A stretch of 64,000 nucleotides of DNA from Aristolochia californica (Eukaryota; Streptophyta; Magnoliopsida; Piperales; Aristolochiaceae): positions 14,141,282-14,205,281 of the forward strand of contig JARWKL010000003.1 in NCBI GenBank assembly GCA_029961685.1, in the 5' to 3' direction. A program made the translations under genes and the position numbers. The notes beneath the pieces are model-generated. The model was given only the letters and a program-made list of their open reading frames with translations. It ran no database searches and was not told the origin of the DNA. Shown piece after piece: positions 10,665 through 20,647 of the stretch. How positions within the stretch are numbered: the first letter of the stretch is position 1; every line of letters begins with the position of its first letter.

Positions 10665-11725
10665 TTACTGGCATAGTTTTGGTAGATTTCTACCCAGTAA
10701 TAGCATGCAAAGATATTTTTGGTGGTTCTGCCTCAATAATATCATCAGTAGGATTTTTATCCTCTGTTTCATCCACTTCGAGCCAAAACAACCTTTTACA
10801 TTGGTGACCTGCCCGGTACAGTTCATCACAGTTGTAGCACAGATTCTTAGACCTCCGTTTCGCCATCTCAGCACTTGTCAATTTTTTTATATACTGAGGT
10901 GGAGGATTACTAGAGTGTGTGTCGTCTATCAGAGTAGTACTCGGATTGTTTCTCGGAGGAGGTAAGGCTGGCTATGTCACTTGAGTAGAAGTATGTCGTC
11001 GCCCTTGCCAAGTGGAGGAAGTGCTCCATTCCCCTTGCCAAACAGGCCTATGAGGTTGAAGTCGTTGCCATTGTTCCATTGCCCGAGCCAAATCTGAAGG
11101 GGAATGCAGTTCCACCTCTAACCTCAGAGATTCACTGAGGCCAAATGTAAATAATTGGACCTGCTAGTCAACTCTTACCAACCGGCCAATGCGAACCAAT
11201 TTTTCTTGGAACCGTTTATGATATAGTTCAACAGACCCGGTTTGTCTTAACTATACCAATTCTCCCAAGGGGTTGCTATGGGCGGGAGGGCCAAATCTAA
11301 TTGTACATAATTCTTTAAATGCATCCCAATCCAGCACCAATCTTTCTAGTTCCACCTGAATCCATAACTGTGCCTCCTCTAACATATGGAAGGAGGCAAG
11401 TGCCACCTTATCAAACTCAGCACTCCCTTGATTTAAAAAAAAAATTCTCGCATCTATGCAACCAAATTATGGGGTCAATTGCCCCAATAAAGGTAGGAAA
11501 ATCTAATTTTGTGTACCTTGGTATTTTACCTCCTCTTTGTGGTGTCTGGACAGCAGTGCGCCGAACCAATTGCTCCTCCCTTAGTTCTAGACTAGAATGT
11601 CTCTCTTCCATGAAACCAGCAAACATGCTAGATAGACGTTGAATACTTGCTTGCGTTTCCTCATGTCTATCATCCATCTTTTTTATCCAGCCTTCAAGTT
11701 ATTCCTTGCAGATTGTGTCCCCCAT
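10665..11725 (-). pseudogene. gypsy-1 gag with zinc knuckle
   Basis: Gag begins near 11725 (M-G-D-T-I-C, then a stop after eight codons). It continues with a helical segment and the block KLDFPTFIGAIDPIIWL, which is the retrotransposon gag core. After frame breaks the nucleocapsid end near 10800-10850 shows LCYNCDELYRAGHQCK, a CCHC-type knuckle. The reading frame is interrupted several times. Confidence 0.85.
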
Positions 11726-11732
11726 GTTACCC

Positions 11733-11748
11733 TGCATTGATACCAAGT
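11733..11748 (-). promoter_or_regulatory. primer binding site of gypsy-1
   Basis: The minus strand reads TGGTATCAATGCA three bases inside the right LTR, close to the tRNA-iMet complement used by many chromoviruses. This confirms that 11749-12616 is the 5' LTR. Confidence 0.8.
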
Positions 11749-12616
11749 TGTTATGGTCCCTAGACATGGATCGAGTAACACGGCCTGGGAGTTGTGTATC
11801 CAACACTGTAAGTGAGTTGCTGAACTCGATAAGGAAGAACAAAAATCCTTTCTTGGTACTGATATCGGATTGGAAGGGTAAAAATTCTCTGATGAAGCTA
11901 ATCTGCTGTTGGATGGTAAGGGTAGAGATCCCTTATTGTTGCTGTTCGAACAGGAGGAGAAAGACCCCTCTTTTTATCACGGAAAGAGGGTTTGGGTCCC
12001 TCTTGGTTTCTGCTCGTGATAGGTTAGAAAGCCTCAATTTTGTATAACTTTTGGATCACGTCTTAGGGCTTCTTCACCTTCTTCTTGCTGGTATTGATGC
12101 TTCAATTAATGGCACCAATGCTGCTCATGAAAAGAGGATGGAGAATCCTCTTTTCTTGCTCAAAAAGAAGGGTAGGGACCCTCTCTTGATGCTATTGATG
12201 AAAAGGAGGCTGAAGCCTCTGTTTGAACTCGGAAAAGGGACAACAACTCCCCTCTCTTCCTAGGTAGAGATCAATGGAAAACAGTAATCAAAGATGAGAG
12301 AAAGATAATTCAGATTCTAAGGGAACCTGGACCTGGAGCTCATTAAGGAGACCTCCAAACCCTAGAGCTCATCAAGGAGAACTCCAAACCCTGTTTACCT
12401 AATTCAATGCTTGTTTCTTTATCATTCCTTTGACCCCTAAGTACCCTTGACGTCCCCCCTAATTTTATGGCTAAATATTACACTTCTGCCCCTATGGTAA
12501 TTTAACTTAAATAATGAATGAATAACGAATTTAAAACAATGTGGAAATAAAACTATTCACTCAATAACTCAGTGCGCCTCCATTGTATGACTCGGTTAGC
12601 TATTGAGTTCACAACA
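11749..12616 (-). repeat. 5' LTR of gypsy-1
   Basis: 868 bp, TGTTATGGTCCC ... CACAACA. It differs from the other LTR by scattered substitutions and short indels, so the insertion is not very recent. Confidence 0.92.
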
Positions 12617-13213
12617 AAGAGTTCTAGTTTGAGTTATGTTTGTCTTTTATCTATTTTGAGTTATTTAATTATTCTAGGACTTATCTTTAAGTGTTAAAGT
12701 TTGGGTGTAATTGGGACAAAGGTAGTTTTATTGTAATTGGACTCTACTACCTTCCTCTAATATAAATAGAGGTTCGTGTACTCTGATTATAATAAGTTAA
12801 GAAGTCCATGAAGTATTTCTCTTTTCCATAAATTCAACAGTAAGAGAGGGAGAGAACAAGAAAAGAAGAAGAGAAAAGAAGAGAGAAAGGGGGAGCGAGA
12901 GCCTATAGGCTAAGAGAGAGCTTGGACGAATTAAGAGAAGGGGAGAGAGCTTGAATGCTCTACCCCAAGCCAAGGGCTTCTACTTATAATTTTTGAGAGG
13001 ACCTTACAATGTCCATAATGCCCTTAGGGCTATAAGCTTTACATAAGAAAAGACATAAGTAAACATGTTCCTCCTTGACTAATTACATCCTTGTTGCACC
13101 TTTATGAGAAGTTTTTTTATTTATCATGATGCCACCTCTCTTGGACATGAGGGTCTTCTCCTTGGATGTGTGGGTCTTCCTTGGTCGTGTGGGTTTGAGC
13201 CCATCTTCCAACA

Positions 13214-14447
13214 AAATAATTAGCTTTAGAAGAAAAAGATTATGACAAACATAACCTTTTTGAATACGAGAGTAACCCAAAAAAATTCACATAAGAGACT
13301 GAGGTGAAGCTTACTCTTTAGAGGGGATGTAACATGAACAAAGCATGTGAAACCAAAGACCTTCAAAGGAAGGGAGAAGGGGTCTTCATCCGGAAATAAT
13401 AATGACTATGGGGAGTTGTAAGAATGGCATGAGGCTAGTAAAAGTAGGGGACCTTCATAGAGTAGAGTAGGCCATGAGCTACCTTGAGGAGATGTAAAGT
13501 TTCCTTTTGGCTACACCATTTTGTTGAGTGGTGTAGGTTTGATGGATAATGCCATTATCCTAAAAAAAAAGGTTTGAAATTCAATAGACAGGAACTCTTT
13601 GGCATTATTTGACTGAAACACTTGTATTTGTCTTCCAAACTGAGTGGACACCATGGATGAAAGGACATAAATATTGAAAAAATATTAGACCATTCTTTAA
13701 AAAGAAATATCCATGTGACTCGAGTGAAGTCATCAACAAAAGGGATAAAATACTCAACTTGAGATATGTCTGAGACACTTAAGGGACCCCATAAATCTGA
13801 ATGAATTAATGACAAGGGAGCAATACATTTAAGTTTAGTTCAAGGAGAACATGTTGTCCTCTAGTGTTTGCTCAACCAACAAACTTCACAATTGAAATTG
13901 GATAAATTTTTTAAATATGGAAATAAATGCTAAAGTAATGTCATTGATGGATGGCCAAATCAGTTGTGCCATAACCTTGCCTCTGTTTGAGAAGTGGCAA
14001 CCGTAGTGACAGGAGGCAAGTTTAAGTCCCATGTGCATGACCGCCAACAATCACTTGCTTTGCTGTGAGATCCTGGAAAACACAAGAAGAATGTGAGAAG
14101 GTGATGGAGCAATTAAACCATTTTTTAATTGGATAATATATAAAAAATTTAAAGAAAATTGAGGGACAAAATAGGACATCAGTAACTGGAGGTGATGGTG
14201 TAATAGAGGAGGATCCCTTCCCAAGAACTTTGGTTTGGGATCCATCAGCTATGGTAACAAACGTGTTTGGTAGACATTGAAATATGAAATGTAACAAACT
14301 CTTATTATCTGTAAGATAATTGGAGGTCCCTGAGTTGATGATCCAGGATGAAGGGGAGGAAGTGGCAGAAATCATACATGAAGTAGTGGTGGCAGCAATA
14401 GTAGTTGAAGATGCAGGAGAAGGAGGGGATACCATCAAAGTTTTCAT
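13214..14447 (-). pseudogene. copia-1 protease and integrase (decayed)
   Basis: At 14447-14022 (minus) the protease loop reads SWIINSGTSNYLT where WIIDSG is expected; the catalytic Asp is Asn. The integrase core follows at 13815-13555 with LIHSDLWGP and FVDDFTRVTWIF (two acidic positions recognisable), then a C-terminal part with GYSRIQKGYVCHN near 13225-13265. Several stops are present. At 13213 the frame is cut by the solo LTR; it resumes as the linker at 3675. Confidence 0.88.
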
Positions 14448-14528
14448 CCTCTACAAGAGTTCATAATCATCATCGGTGATAGTCTTCTTGCCTCTTTGTG
14501 ACTCAGATTGATCTACATTTTTTTCATT

Positions 14529-15250
14529 TTAAACTGACGCTTGATTGGCAGTGACTCGATCTAGTTTACCATGAAGCTTCCAACAGGTATCCACCAGATG
14601 GTTAGGTCCACCATAGTGAGTGCAGACCTGGTTTTCTGACTTTGAAGAACCAGAGCCAATTCTACCACCTCTTGCTTGGCCTCCTATATAATTTCTATCG
14701 CGCCCTCGGGTGGTAGAAGATGTACCCCTATTTCTTGAGTACACAATAAATGATACTTAAGTATGAGTGGTGGAGGAAGGATCTGGTATTCAATGTAATG
14801 TTGCACTTATATCATTGAATGATGGAAGTGTGAAGGAGCAAAGGAGTTGGATTTTGGCCACTTCAATATATGGCTTGATACTTGACAAGCAAATAGTAGC
14901 TGATAAGGCCTCCTATTGCTTTTCTTGAAATGATATATCGGAGGAATAGGGCTGAGCAATTTTTCATTCCTGAATCAGCCTTCTAAACCTAGCCAATTAC
15001 TCATGCAAGTTCACTCCTTGTTTTGTATTAAACATGTTCTGAAACACATCATATAATTTCTATAAATTCTCGGTGCAATAGTACAACTTGGAACAAGTGT
15101 TCCCATATCTGCTTTGCTTTCTCAAAGTAGACAACATTATTGGCCACATGTTCCTCCCTGCTATTAATGAGCCAACTATTGCCAAGTGTGTCACTCTTGA
15201 GCCATTTAATATAGGAACTATCATCTTCATCCAGGGGTGGAGCTGGTTTA
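14529..15250 (-). pseudogene. copia-1 gag (UBN2-like) with damaged zinc knuckle
   Basis: The minus strand encodes a gag like that of copia-2: a PPLDEDDSSYIKW block near 15215-15245, SWLINS, E-H-V-A-N-N-V-V, and later RNRGTSSTTRGRDRN. The knuckle reads CTHYGGPNHLVDTC; the second Cys of the C-x2-C pair is Tyr. Stops and frame changes are frequent. The N-terminus is cut at 15250 by the gypsy-2 LTR. Confidence 0.85.
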
Positions 15251-15636
15251 TGTTAAGCTCCCTTGTCATGGATTGAGTCACCCGACGATCTCCTCTGGGT
15301 TCCAAATTGGAAGACGTCCTTGAGGGAGACTTGGGATTTTTGGAACGCCCTATTACTGAGAAAAACCAAGCTTTCAAAGGAAGCTTTCACCTTGGACCTC
15401 ATTGAGAGAGAGAATCCGATTTCAGGATTAAACTAATGATCAATGCTTAATTCCATTCAAGCATGCGTCCCCTTTATAAGAGAGGACTAGGGTTTGAATA
15501 CAAGGCAAAGGCCAATAACAAGGCCCATGAAAAGAAAGGCAATTACATCTAAACCAATAAAGTGCTTAAACCAGAAAATTACATGATTTAACCGCAGCGT
15601 CTACTAATCACTAGAACTGCTACGGAGTCCATAACA
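15251..15636 (-). repeat. 3' LTR of gypsy-2
   Basis: 386 bp, TGTTAAGCTCCC ... CCATAACA. It sits within copia-1 gag; the base run before it is GTTTA. A chromovirus pol tail abuts its right side, so it is the 3' LTR of a minus-oriented gypsy. No partner LTR was found in the window. Confidence 0.82.
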
Positions 15637-15639
15637 TTA

Positions 15640-15958
15640 CCCCCTTCCTAGAGAAAGAGTTTGTCCTCAATCTCCAAGTGGGGATAAACAGCACGGAAAG
15701 CTTCTAACAGTTCCCATGTGGCTTCAGTAGGGTCAGTCTCGGCCCATTGGACTAAAATCTCCCAGGAACCGTGTACACGTCGAGCCTGCAAAACAAAAGA
15801 TGGAGTTGGCACATGACCATCGAGCATTCCCTCTAGTAACAATTTTTTTTACGGTCGAATGTAGGGATACGTGCCAAACGTGACTACATCTCCCCAAACA
15901 GCATCTCTATCCTCCATCAGTTCTGGACTGGTGTGAACAACCACTCACAGCGCACCCT
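15640..15958 (-). pseudogene. gypsy-2 chromodomain-like pol tail (truncated)
   Basis: The minus frame 15842-15648 shows ARRVHGSWEILVQW, then TEATWELLEAF and LEIEDKLFL, the same chromodomain-like ending as gypsy-1, stopping just before the LTR. The upstream pol is missing: the sequence enters a C-rich tract (about 15957-15981) beyond which no gypsy domains are recognisable. This is a 5'-truncated 3' end. Confidence 0.85.
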
Positions 15959-15981
15959 CCCCCCCCTCCCCCCCCCCCCCC

Positions 15982-16340
15982 ATTGGCAAGGTTGCATTGC
16001 TGGGGTGCTCTTATCTTCACTACAATATCATCAAGAGCTCCACTAATGGGACATGTAGTCATAACAGAAATTATTTGTATTGTTGTTCTCATCATCCTCT
16101 GTGTAGTAGTCCAAGGATACTCCAGTGCTGTCAAAAGCTGCATTTGCACGTCTACAACTTTCCTTGAGGCAATTGTTTCATCAGAATGGATTGTAAGTGT
16201 TCCCATGTACTGAACAGCATCATGCACCAAATTGCTCACATGAAAATGGAGGGTTAAACTTGTACTGTGAGGAGTTATTATCTCTGACAGAACACAAGTA
16301 CCACACGCATGTCATGAAACTAGGTAGCAACAGCAAACCC
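15982..16340 (-). other. unrecognised coding-like segment
   Basis: A minus-strand frame is open for about 110 codons or more, running from near 16300 through MSNLVHDAVQYMGTLTIH and PISGALDDIVVKIRAPQ into a poly-Gly run made by the C tract at 15957-15981. Composition looks coding-like, with no simple repeats before the C tract. I could not match it to a family; it may be old gypsy-2 interior or captured host sequence. Confidence 0.35.
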
Positions 16341-16491
16341 CCTACATATCAGTGATTGGACAGGTTCCATTGGACACACCACTCTGATTTTTGGAATCAA
16401 ATAGGATTGGAGTGATTGATAATTAGTGTTGTCAACCCATGTTCTACCAGTGTACCCTCAATTAACATATGAAGCTCTTCCTTAGCAATAT

Positions 16492-16872
16492 TGTCTATAA
16501 GATACCGTAGCGCATAAGGCTACTACCCAAAAGACCTGCATGTTAGGAACGATAGACATAGGTACTTAACCCAGGACCATAACATCACACCCCACTTTCT
16601 CGAGCCGACGTCCACGGCAACCTACTCTAGCGACGGCTTACTCTCATGACACTGGTTGGAGCCGTTTTGTGCACCTATCAGTAATTTTAATCTGGCCTCT
16701 AGGTCGCCCCCTCCGCTAGGTCTCCCCTTCCGCTAGGTCATCCTCTCCTGGATTTGAACATGCGATGTGGGAGCTCTCTTTGATACCAAATGTTAAGCAC
16801 CTAGCCAATACTACCAAAAAGACCGGTCTGTTAGGAGTGGAAGGCATAGGTACTTAACCCAGGACCACAACA
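16492..16872 (-). mobile_element. TRIM-type miniature LTR retrotransposon
   Basis: An 82-bp terminal repeat (16791-16872, TGTTAAGCACC ... CACAACA) is matched by a divergent copy ending CCATAACA at 16584, sharing the stretch CATAGGTACTTAACCCAGGA. The interior is only about 206 bp. The minus strand has TTTGGTATCAAAGAG next to the right repeat (primer site) and AGAAAGTGGGGTGTGA next to the left one (polypurine tract). That is the full set of TRIM features. The left boundary is approximate. Confidence 0.82.
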
Positions 16873-18114
16873 ATTTAGTCAAATATCATAAGAGATCTCG
16901 AGTGATAAGGAATCTCTTAACCGACTGGGCCCAACTTAAGTAATTTTATAACCCTCTCGAGGGTATAGTGGTAATCTTAAGTAGGTCACTTTTACCTCTC
17001 TTATTCATATATTCTTCACCCATCCCTAATGAATATTCAATGCAGTATATCAACCAACCAAAAATATAAGAGAGAAAACCAAAATGGCTAACCCGAGTCA
17101 AACCAAGGCAAAGTCAATCAACAATTCAAACCAAGCCAAATTAAACCAAGTCCTTGATCATGCACGTAATCAAGGAGATTTTTACTCTATGTGAAAATCC
17201 AAATCACAATTAAGAAAGACTTATAAAAGCAACTGAAATCTCAAGGGATTTTGGACAATCTAGAGGATCTTTTAAAGAAAGAAACTTTCCTTCATTGTTT
17301 CTTGCACCAACTATTAATACAAGATCACAATCTTTGATTTCATGCTTCCTTAAATAATTTAGGAAAGAAATTTAAAAGAATATTCTCATATAGGAAGCCT
17401 TGAAATAGATAAACACAACACTTTCTGTTTTTCAACTTTCCTTTTGGCATGCTCTAGAAAAAGGAAACTTTTGTTCTTTACACCAACTTTGTGATTAAAT
17501 CACAGCTTGATCTTACTTTCTCTGCTCAACTTTTTTATGTAAGATAATCCAGAGGATAACACAACTAATGGAAGGCCAAAAACCGTTCAAAGGACCAGAA
17601 CCTTTTCATAAAACATTTTTCTCCTCTCGGTAAGAAAAAAAAACAGCCTTCATCTAGCTCTTTTTAGCTAGTAAACATACAAACATCAACATAAACCAGT
17701 CTTGAGCGAATTCGATCATGCTTTGATCATGTTAATCTACATATACAAAAAAATGATAAGCAAATCTTCATCCAACATATGTTTTTCAAGGAGATAAAAT
17801 TGAACTTCTATGCTTAAACCGAGCATCTAATATTTTGTTTATCATCTTGCATGATTCAAAGCAAAATGAGCATAAGAAATCTTGCATGAGAAGTAATACT
17901 TATATTTTATCTAGATGAGAAGAATCGACCAATAATCATCTTTTTGAGTTCAAGACATCATAAAAAAAATATTTTATTAAAGGTAGAGAAACAAAAAAAA
18001 AAATTATCTTTGGCTGTTGAGCCTTTGCTTCACCAACAAAACCAAATGAAGCTTGATAACCTCACTCAACCACCACCTTAACGTCGGGATCCTAAAAACA
18101 TAGCTATGATACCA
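16873..18114 (-). other. unassigned sequence and copia-1 5' leader
   Basis: 16873-17050 has no recognised content. From about 17050 to 18114 the AT-rich sequence lies between the copia-1 5' LTR and its gag, as the roughly 1-kb leader does in copia-2 (35752-36732), so I read it as untranslated leader. The minus strand at 18102-18114 reads TGGTATCATAGC beside the LTR, a primer site with one change. The gag N-terminus was not recognised. Confidence 0.6.
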
Positions 18115-18559
18115 TGTTGGATTTAGGATCCCATGATAAGGACCTCAACCAATATGGTGAGAGAGGAGAGGAAGAGGAAGAGGAGAAGAAAAAGAGAGGA
18201 AGAAGGAAGAGAAGAGAAAGGAGAGAGGGATGGCTAAAGAGACGAAGAGAGAGAGAGAGTTTCGGAGAAAAGTCTAAGAAAATTTTTGAGAGAGAAGAGG
18301 GGAGAGTTAATGATCTACCCCATGACTTGAGTCTCTATTTATAGTTGAGGAAGGAAGATTACAATGATTACAATGCCCTTAAGGCTAAAAACTCTCTCAA
18401 AAAAAAAAAAAAAAAAAAGACATAAGTAGACATACTTCATCTTCTTTAATTTCACCCTTGTGTCATCCTTATGAGAAAACCTTTAGTTTACATCCTTTGC
18501 CACCTCCTTGACATGGGGAAGGTATTTACCTTAATGTCATTTCAAGGTGTCTTCCAACA
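18115..18559 (-). repeat. 5' LTR of copia-1
   Basis: 445 bp, TGTTGGATTTAGG ... TTCCAACA, containing a long GA-rich stretch (18150-18310) and a TCTATTTATAG TATA-like block. It is the same LTR family as the solo LTR 3676-13213 and similar to the copia-2 LTRs. Confidence 0.88.
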
Positions 18560-19284
18560 ACCAGCCAATTGACCTATTTAATAGAACAAGTAATAGAGTT
18601 GGTGTGAACAATCAAAATGACATACTATTTGATTACTAATACTAGTTAATTAATTAGTAATTAATACTTTTATTGTTTGAATAGTTTCTGGTTAAGCTGG
18701 GAAATTATCAACTATGCAATGATTTTTGGTAATTAACTAGAATGCTATACTAGTTGATTAATTGGTAATTAATGCATTTACTTATTGAATAATTATTGAC
18801 CCGGGTGGTTTCTCAAGAGAGAAGGGAGGGGAAGAATTCAGTTTTAGAAATTTAAAATTAAGTGTGATCAAATTAATATTAAACCAAGTAAATAAAAATA
18901 TGCATGCACCATAAATTACACAAGATATTTTATTATCAATGCTCCCTTATTGATATTCACCGCTCACGAATCTGTTCTTGGAAAATTCTACTAATTTGAG
19001 CTCTATTAGCTAGAATTATACAAAAGAGATTCTGACTCACTTTTAAACCACGTGTATTGTTAAAATACACAATTACAAGAAATCTCCCTAGAGATTTGGT
19101 TAGATTCTAACTCTAGCAAGAACTTCTATCTAGATTTCAAGGTTTTAAGTGGACCTATCAAATAAATTGTAAAATTACAAGAAAAATAAAAGCTTACACC
19201 CTTGGTGATTGAGAGACAATCTTCTCTTTTGAATTGTCCAAACCTCCAATTTTGATGCGCAATTTGAAGATGATATGGAGCTTG
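18560..19284. repeat. dispersed repeat D, copy 1 (left part)
   Basis: From about 18806 (TTGACCCGGGTGG) the sequence aligns by eye with 47452-47985, including blocks around ATTATCGATG-type, AGCTCTATT and ACACAAAAGAGA. The alignment continues past the inserted compound element at 22536. It may be an old LTR, but no partner or coding sequence was seen. 18560-18805 is AT-rich and unassigned. Confidence 0.55.
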
Positions 19285-19289
19285 TTTAA

Positions 19290-19695
19290 TGTTACGGTCC
19301 CGAATCAGACACAAAGATTCTTTGGGTGGATCTGCAATCTGCCACAGATTACCGTATGGATAGTAAGGATTGAAGGAAGACAATGAAAACGAAAGATCAA
19401 GCTAAAGGGAAGCTTGAAAACCCTAGAGCTCGTTGAGGAGAACTCTAAGCCTCTTTACTCTAGATTTAACCTAATTCTTAATTTTTTCAATGCTTTCTTT
19501 TCTCATTACTCTTACCCCTTAAATAGAGTTCACCCTGTTAGGGTTTAATAAAATATTACAAAAATATTCCTATGAATAAAATATTCCAAAAATATCCCTA
19601 TTAATAAATAATTCCAAAAATACCCCTGTGACCTAAAACTGAAATAAAATAAAGTAAATTAAAGAAAACACTAAAATAATAATTTTATTGCATGC
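19290..19695 (-). repeat. inverted LTR of the compound element
   Basis: Reverse complement of the LTR at 22115-22530, lacking only the last six bases of the LTR tip. It joins plus-oriented interior sequence through the shared palindrome GCATGC (19690-19695). Confidence 0.9.
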
Positions 19696-19877
19696 CGGAC
19701 TGGGGTTCCTTAACCGAGTCAACCCAGGTTAATTCAGACCGGCCCAAAAAAAAAAAAAAACAAAAAAAGAGTGGGCAAACGGAAGGGGGGTCATAGCTAT
19801 CGCGGATGCTACTTCGGCACCGGTGGAGACACTACTTCCGAGATTGACGACAAGCTCGTCTTCCAAGGGAGGTGTAA

Positions 19878-20294
19878 TGTTATGCACGCAATAACATTAT
19901 TATTTTAGTGTTTTCTTTAATTTACTTTATTTTATTTCAGTTTTAGGTCACAGGGGTATTTTTGGAATTATTTATTAATAGGGATATTTTTAGAATATTT
20001 TATTCATAGGGATATTTTTGTAATATTTTATTAAATCCTAATAGGGTGAAACCTATTTAAGGGGTAAGAGTAATGAGAAAAGCATGTATTGAAGTATTAA
20101 GAATTAGGTTAAATCTAGAGTAAAGAGGCTTAGAGTTCTCCTCAACGAACTCTAGGGTTTTCAAGCTTCCCTTTGGCTTGATCTTTCGTTTTCGTTCTCC
20201 ATGTCTTCCTTCAATCCTTACTATCCGTACGGTAATCAGTGGCAGATTCAAGATCCACCCAAAGAATCCTTGTGTCAGATCCGGGATAGTAACA
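19878..20294 (+). repeat. middle LTR of the compound element
   Basis: 417 bp, TGTTATGCACGC ... GTAACA, followed by ATTGGTATCAGAGC (primer site, 20295-20308). It is preceded by a 188-bp tail that matches the interior sequence before 22115, including the GGAGGTG polypurine end. Confidence 0.92.
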
Positions 20295-20353
20295 ATTGGT
20301 ATCAGAGCCGGAACACAATTGGTTATTCTATATCCCAAGAAAGATGGATTGCT

Positions 20354-20647
20354 ATGGGTAAAGAATTGGAAGAAGTACAAGCACGGTTAGATGCTTCAAT
20401 TGAACGTTATGCAAGGGAGCCATGCGCTGTCACAAAACAGGTCACACGACCTGAATTCTCCGAGCATGATAGCGGCATAGAAAACATAGCAGAAGCTCTC
20501 TCGGACGAGAAGACGAAGTATGAAATCCGAGAGTACTTTGTATTGGAAAAGCTCTCCAAACATCCAAAATTCGACGGTGGAGACACTAGAAAAGCAAAAA
20601 CGGAAGGGGCTCACCCTTTCCCAATGGATGCCATGCGTATCTCCTAA
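20354..20647 (+). pseudogene. gag-like start of the compound element
   Basis: A 98-codon frame starts MGKELEEVQARLDASIERYA shortly after the primer site, where gypsy gag normally begins. It is predicted to be helical and charged, then ends at a stop in GC-rich repeat sequence. No gag core or knuckle is recognisable, so it is a remnant at best. A longer upstream frame starts in the LTR but an LTR start is unlikely. Confidence 0.5.

Larger units (their letters stand above)
5975..12616 (-). mobile_element. Ty3/gypsy chromovirus gypsy-1, full-length but inactive
   Basis: 6642 bp with LTRs at 5975-6838 and 11749-12616 and a perfect 5-bp target duplication AAGAG. On the minus strand the order is gag, CCHC knuckle, protease, RT, RNase H, integrase, chromodomain-like tail, which is the Ty3/gypsy order with a chromovirus-type C-terminus. 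A tRNA-iMet-like primer site lies near the right LTR. Every domain carries stops or frameshifts, the RT catalytic pair is damaged, and a 610-bp element sits in the pol tail, so the copy cannot be active. Confidence 0.95.
3720..12839 (+). mobile_element. non-autonomous LTR retrotransposon A1, with gypsy-1 inside its 3' LTR
   Basis: The 5' LTR is 3720-4156, followed at once by the primer site TGGTATCAGAGC (4157-4168). The interior is 4157-5755, and the 3' LTR begins at 5756 after a GTGGGGGAG purine tract. The 3' LTR is split: 5756-5974 plus 12622-12839, with gypsy-1 between. Flanking target duplications are perfect: GTAAG at 3715-3719 and 12840-12844. Without the guest the element is about 2.47 kb with no coding capacity. 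It sits in the solo LTR 3676-13213. Confidence 0.92.
5756..12839 (+). repeat. 3' LTR of A1 (split by gypsy-1)
   Basis: The LTR starts TATTGGAAG (TG mutated to TA) at 5756 and stops at AAGAG (5970-5974). It resumes at AAGAG (12617-12621) and ends ATTCAACA at 12839. The duplicated AAGAG is the gypsy-1 target site. Confidence 0.9.
3676..13213 (-). repeat. solo LTR of the copia-1/copia-2 type, split by A1
   Basis: The left piece (3676-3719) aligns with the start of the copia-1 LTR at 18115 (TGTTGGATTTAGGATCC-type) and the right piece (12845-13213) with its remainder, ending TTCCAACA. Together they make about 413 bp, a full LTR. Flanks read AAAAA (3671-3675) and AAAAT (13214-13218), a near-match target duplication. 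It interrupts the copia-1 integrase frame. No second LTR or interior is present, so an earlier insertion recombined to a solo LTR before A1 landed in it. Confidence 0.8.

Noticed and set aside
16492..16872. Cassandra-type TRIM with a 5S rRNA promoter
   Set aside because: No 5S-like internal control region could be read in the terminal repeats.
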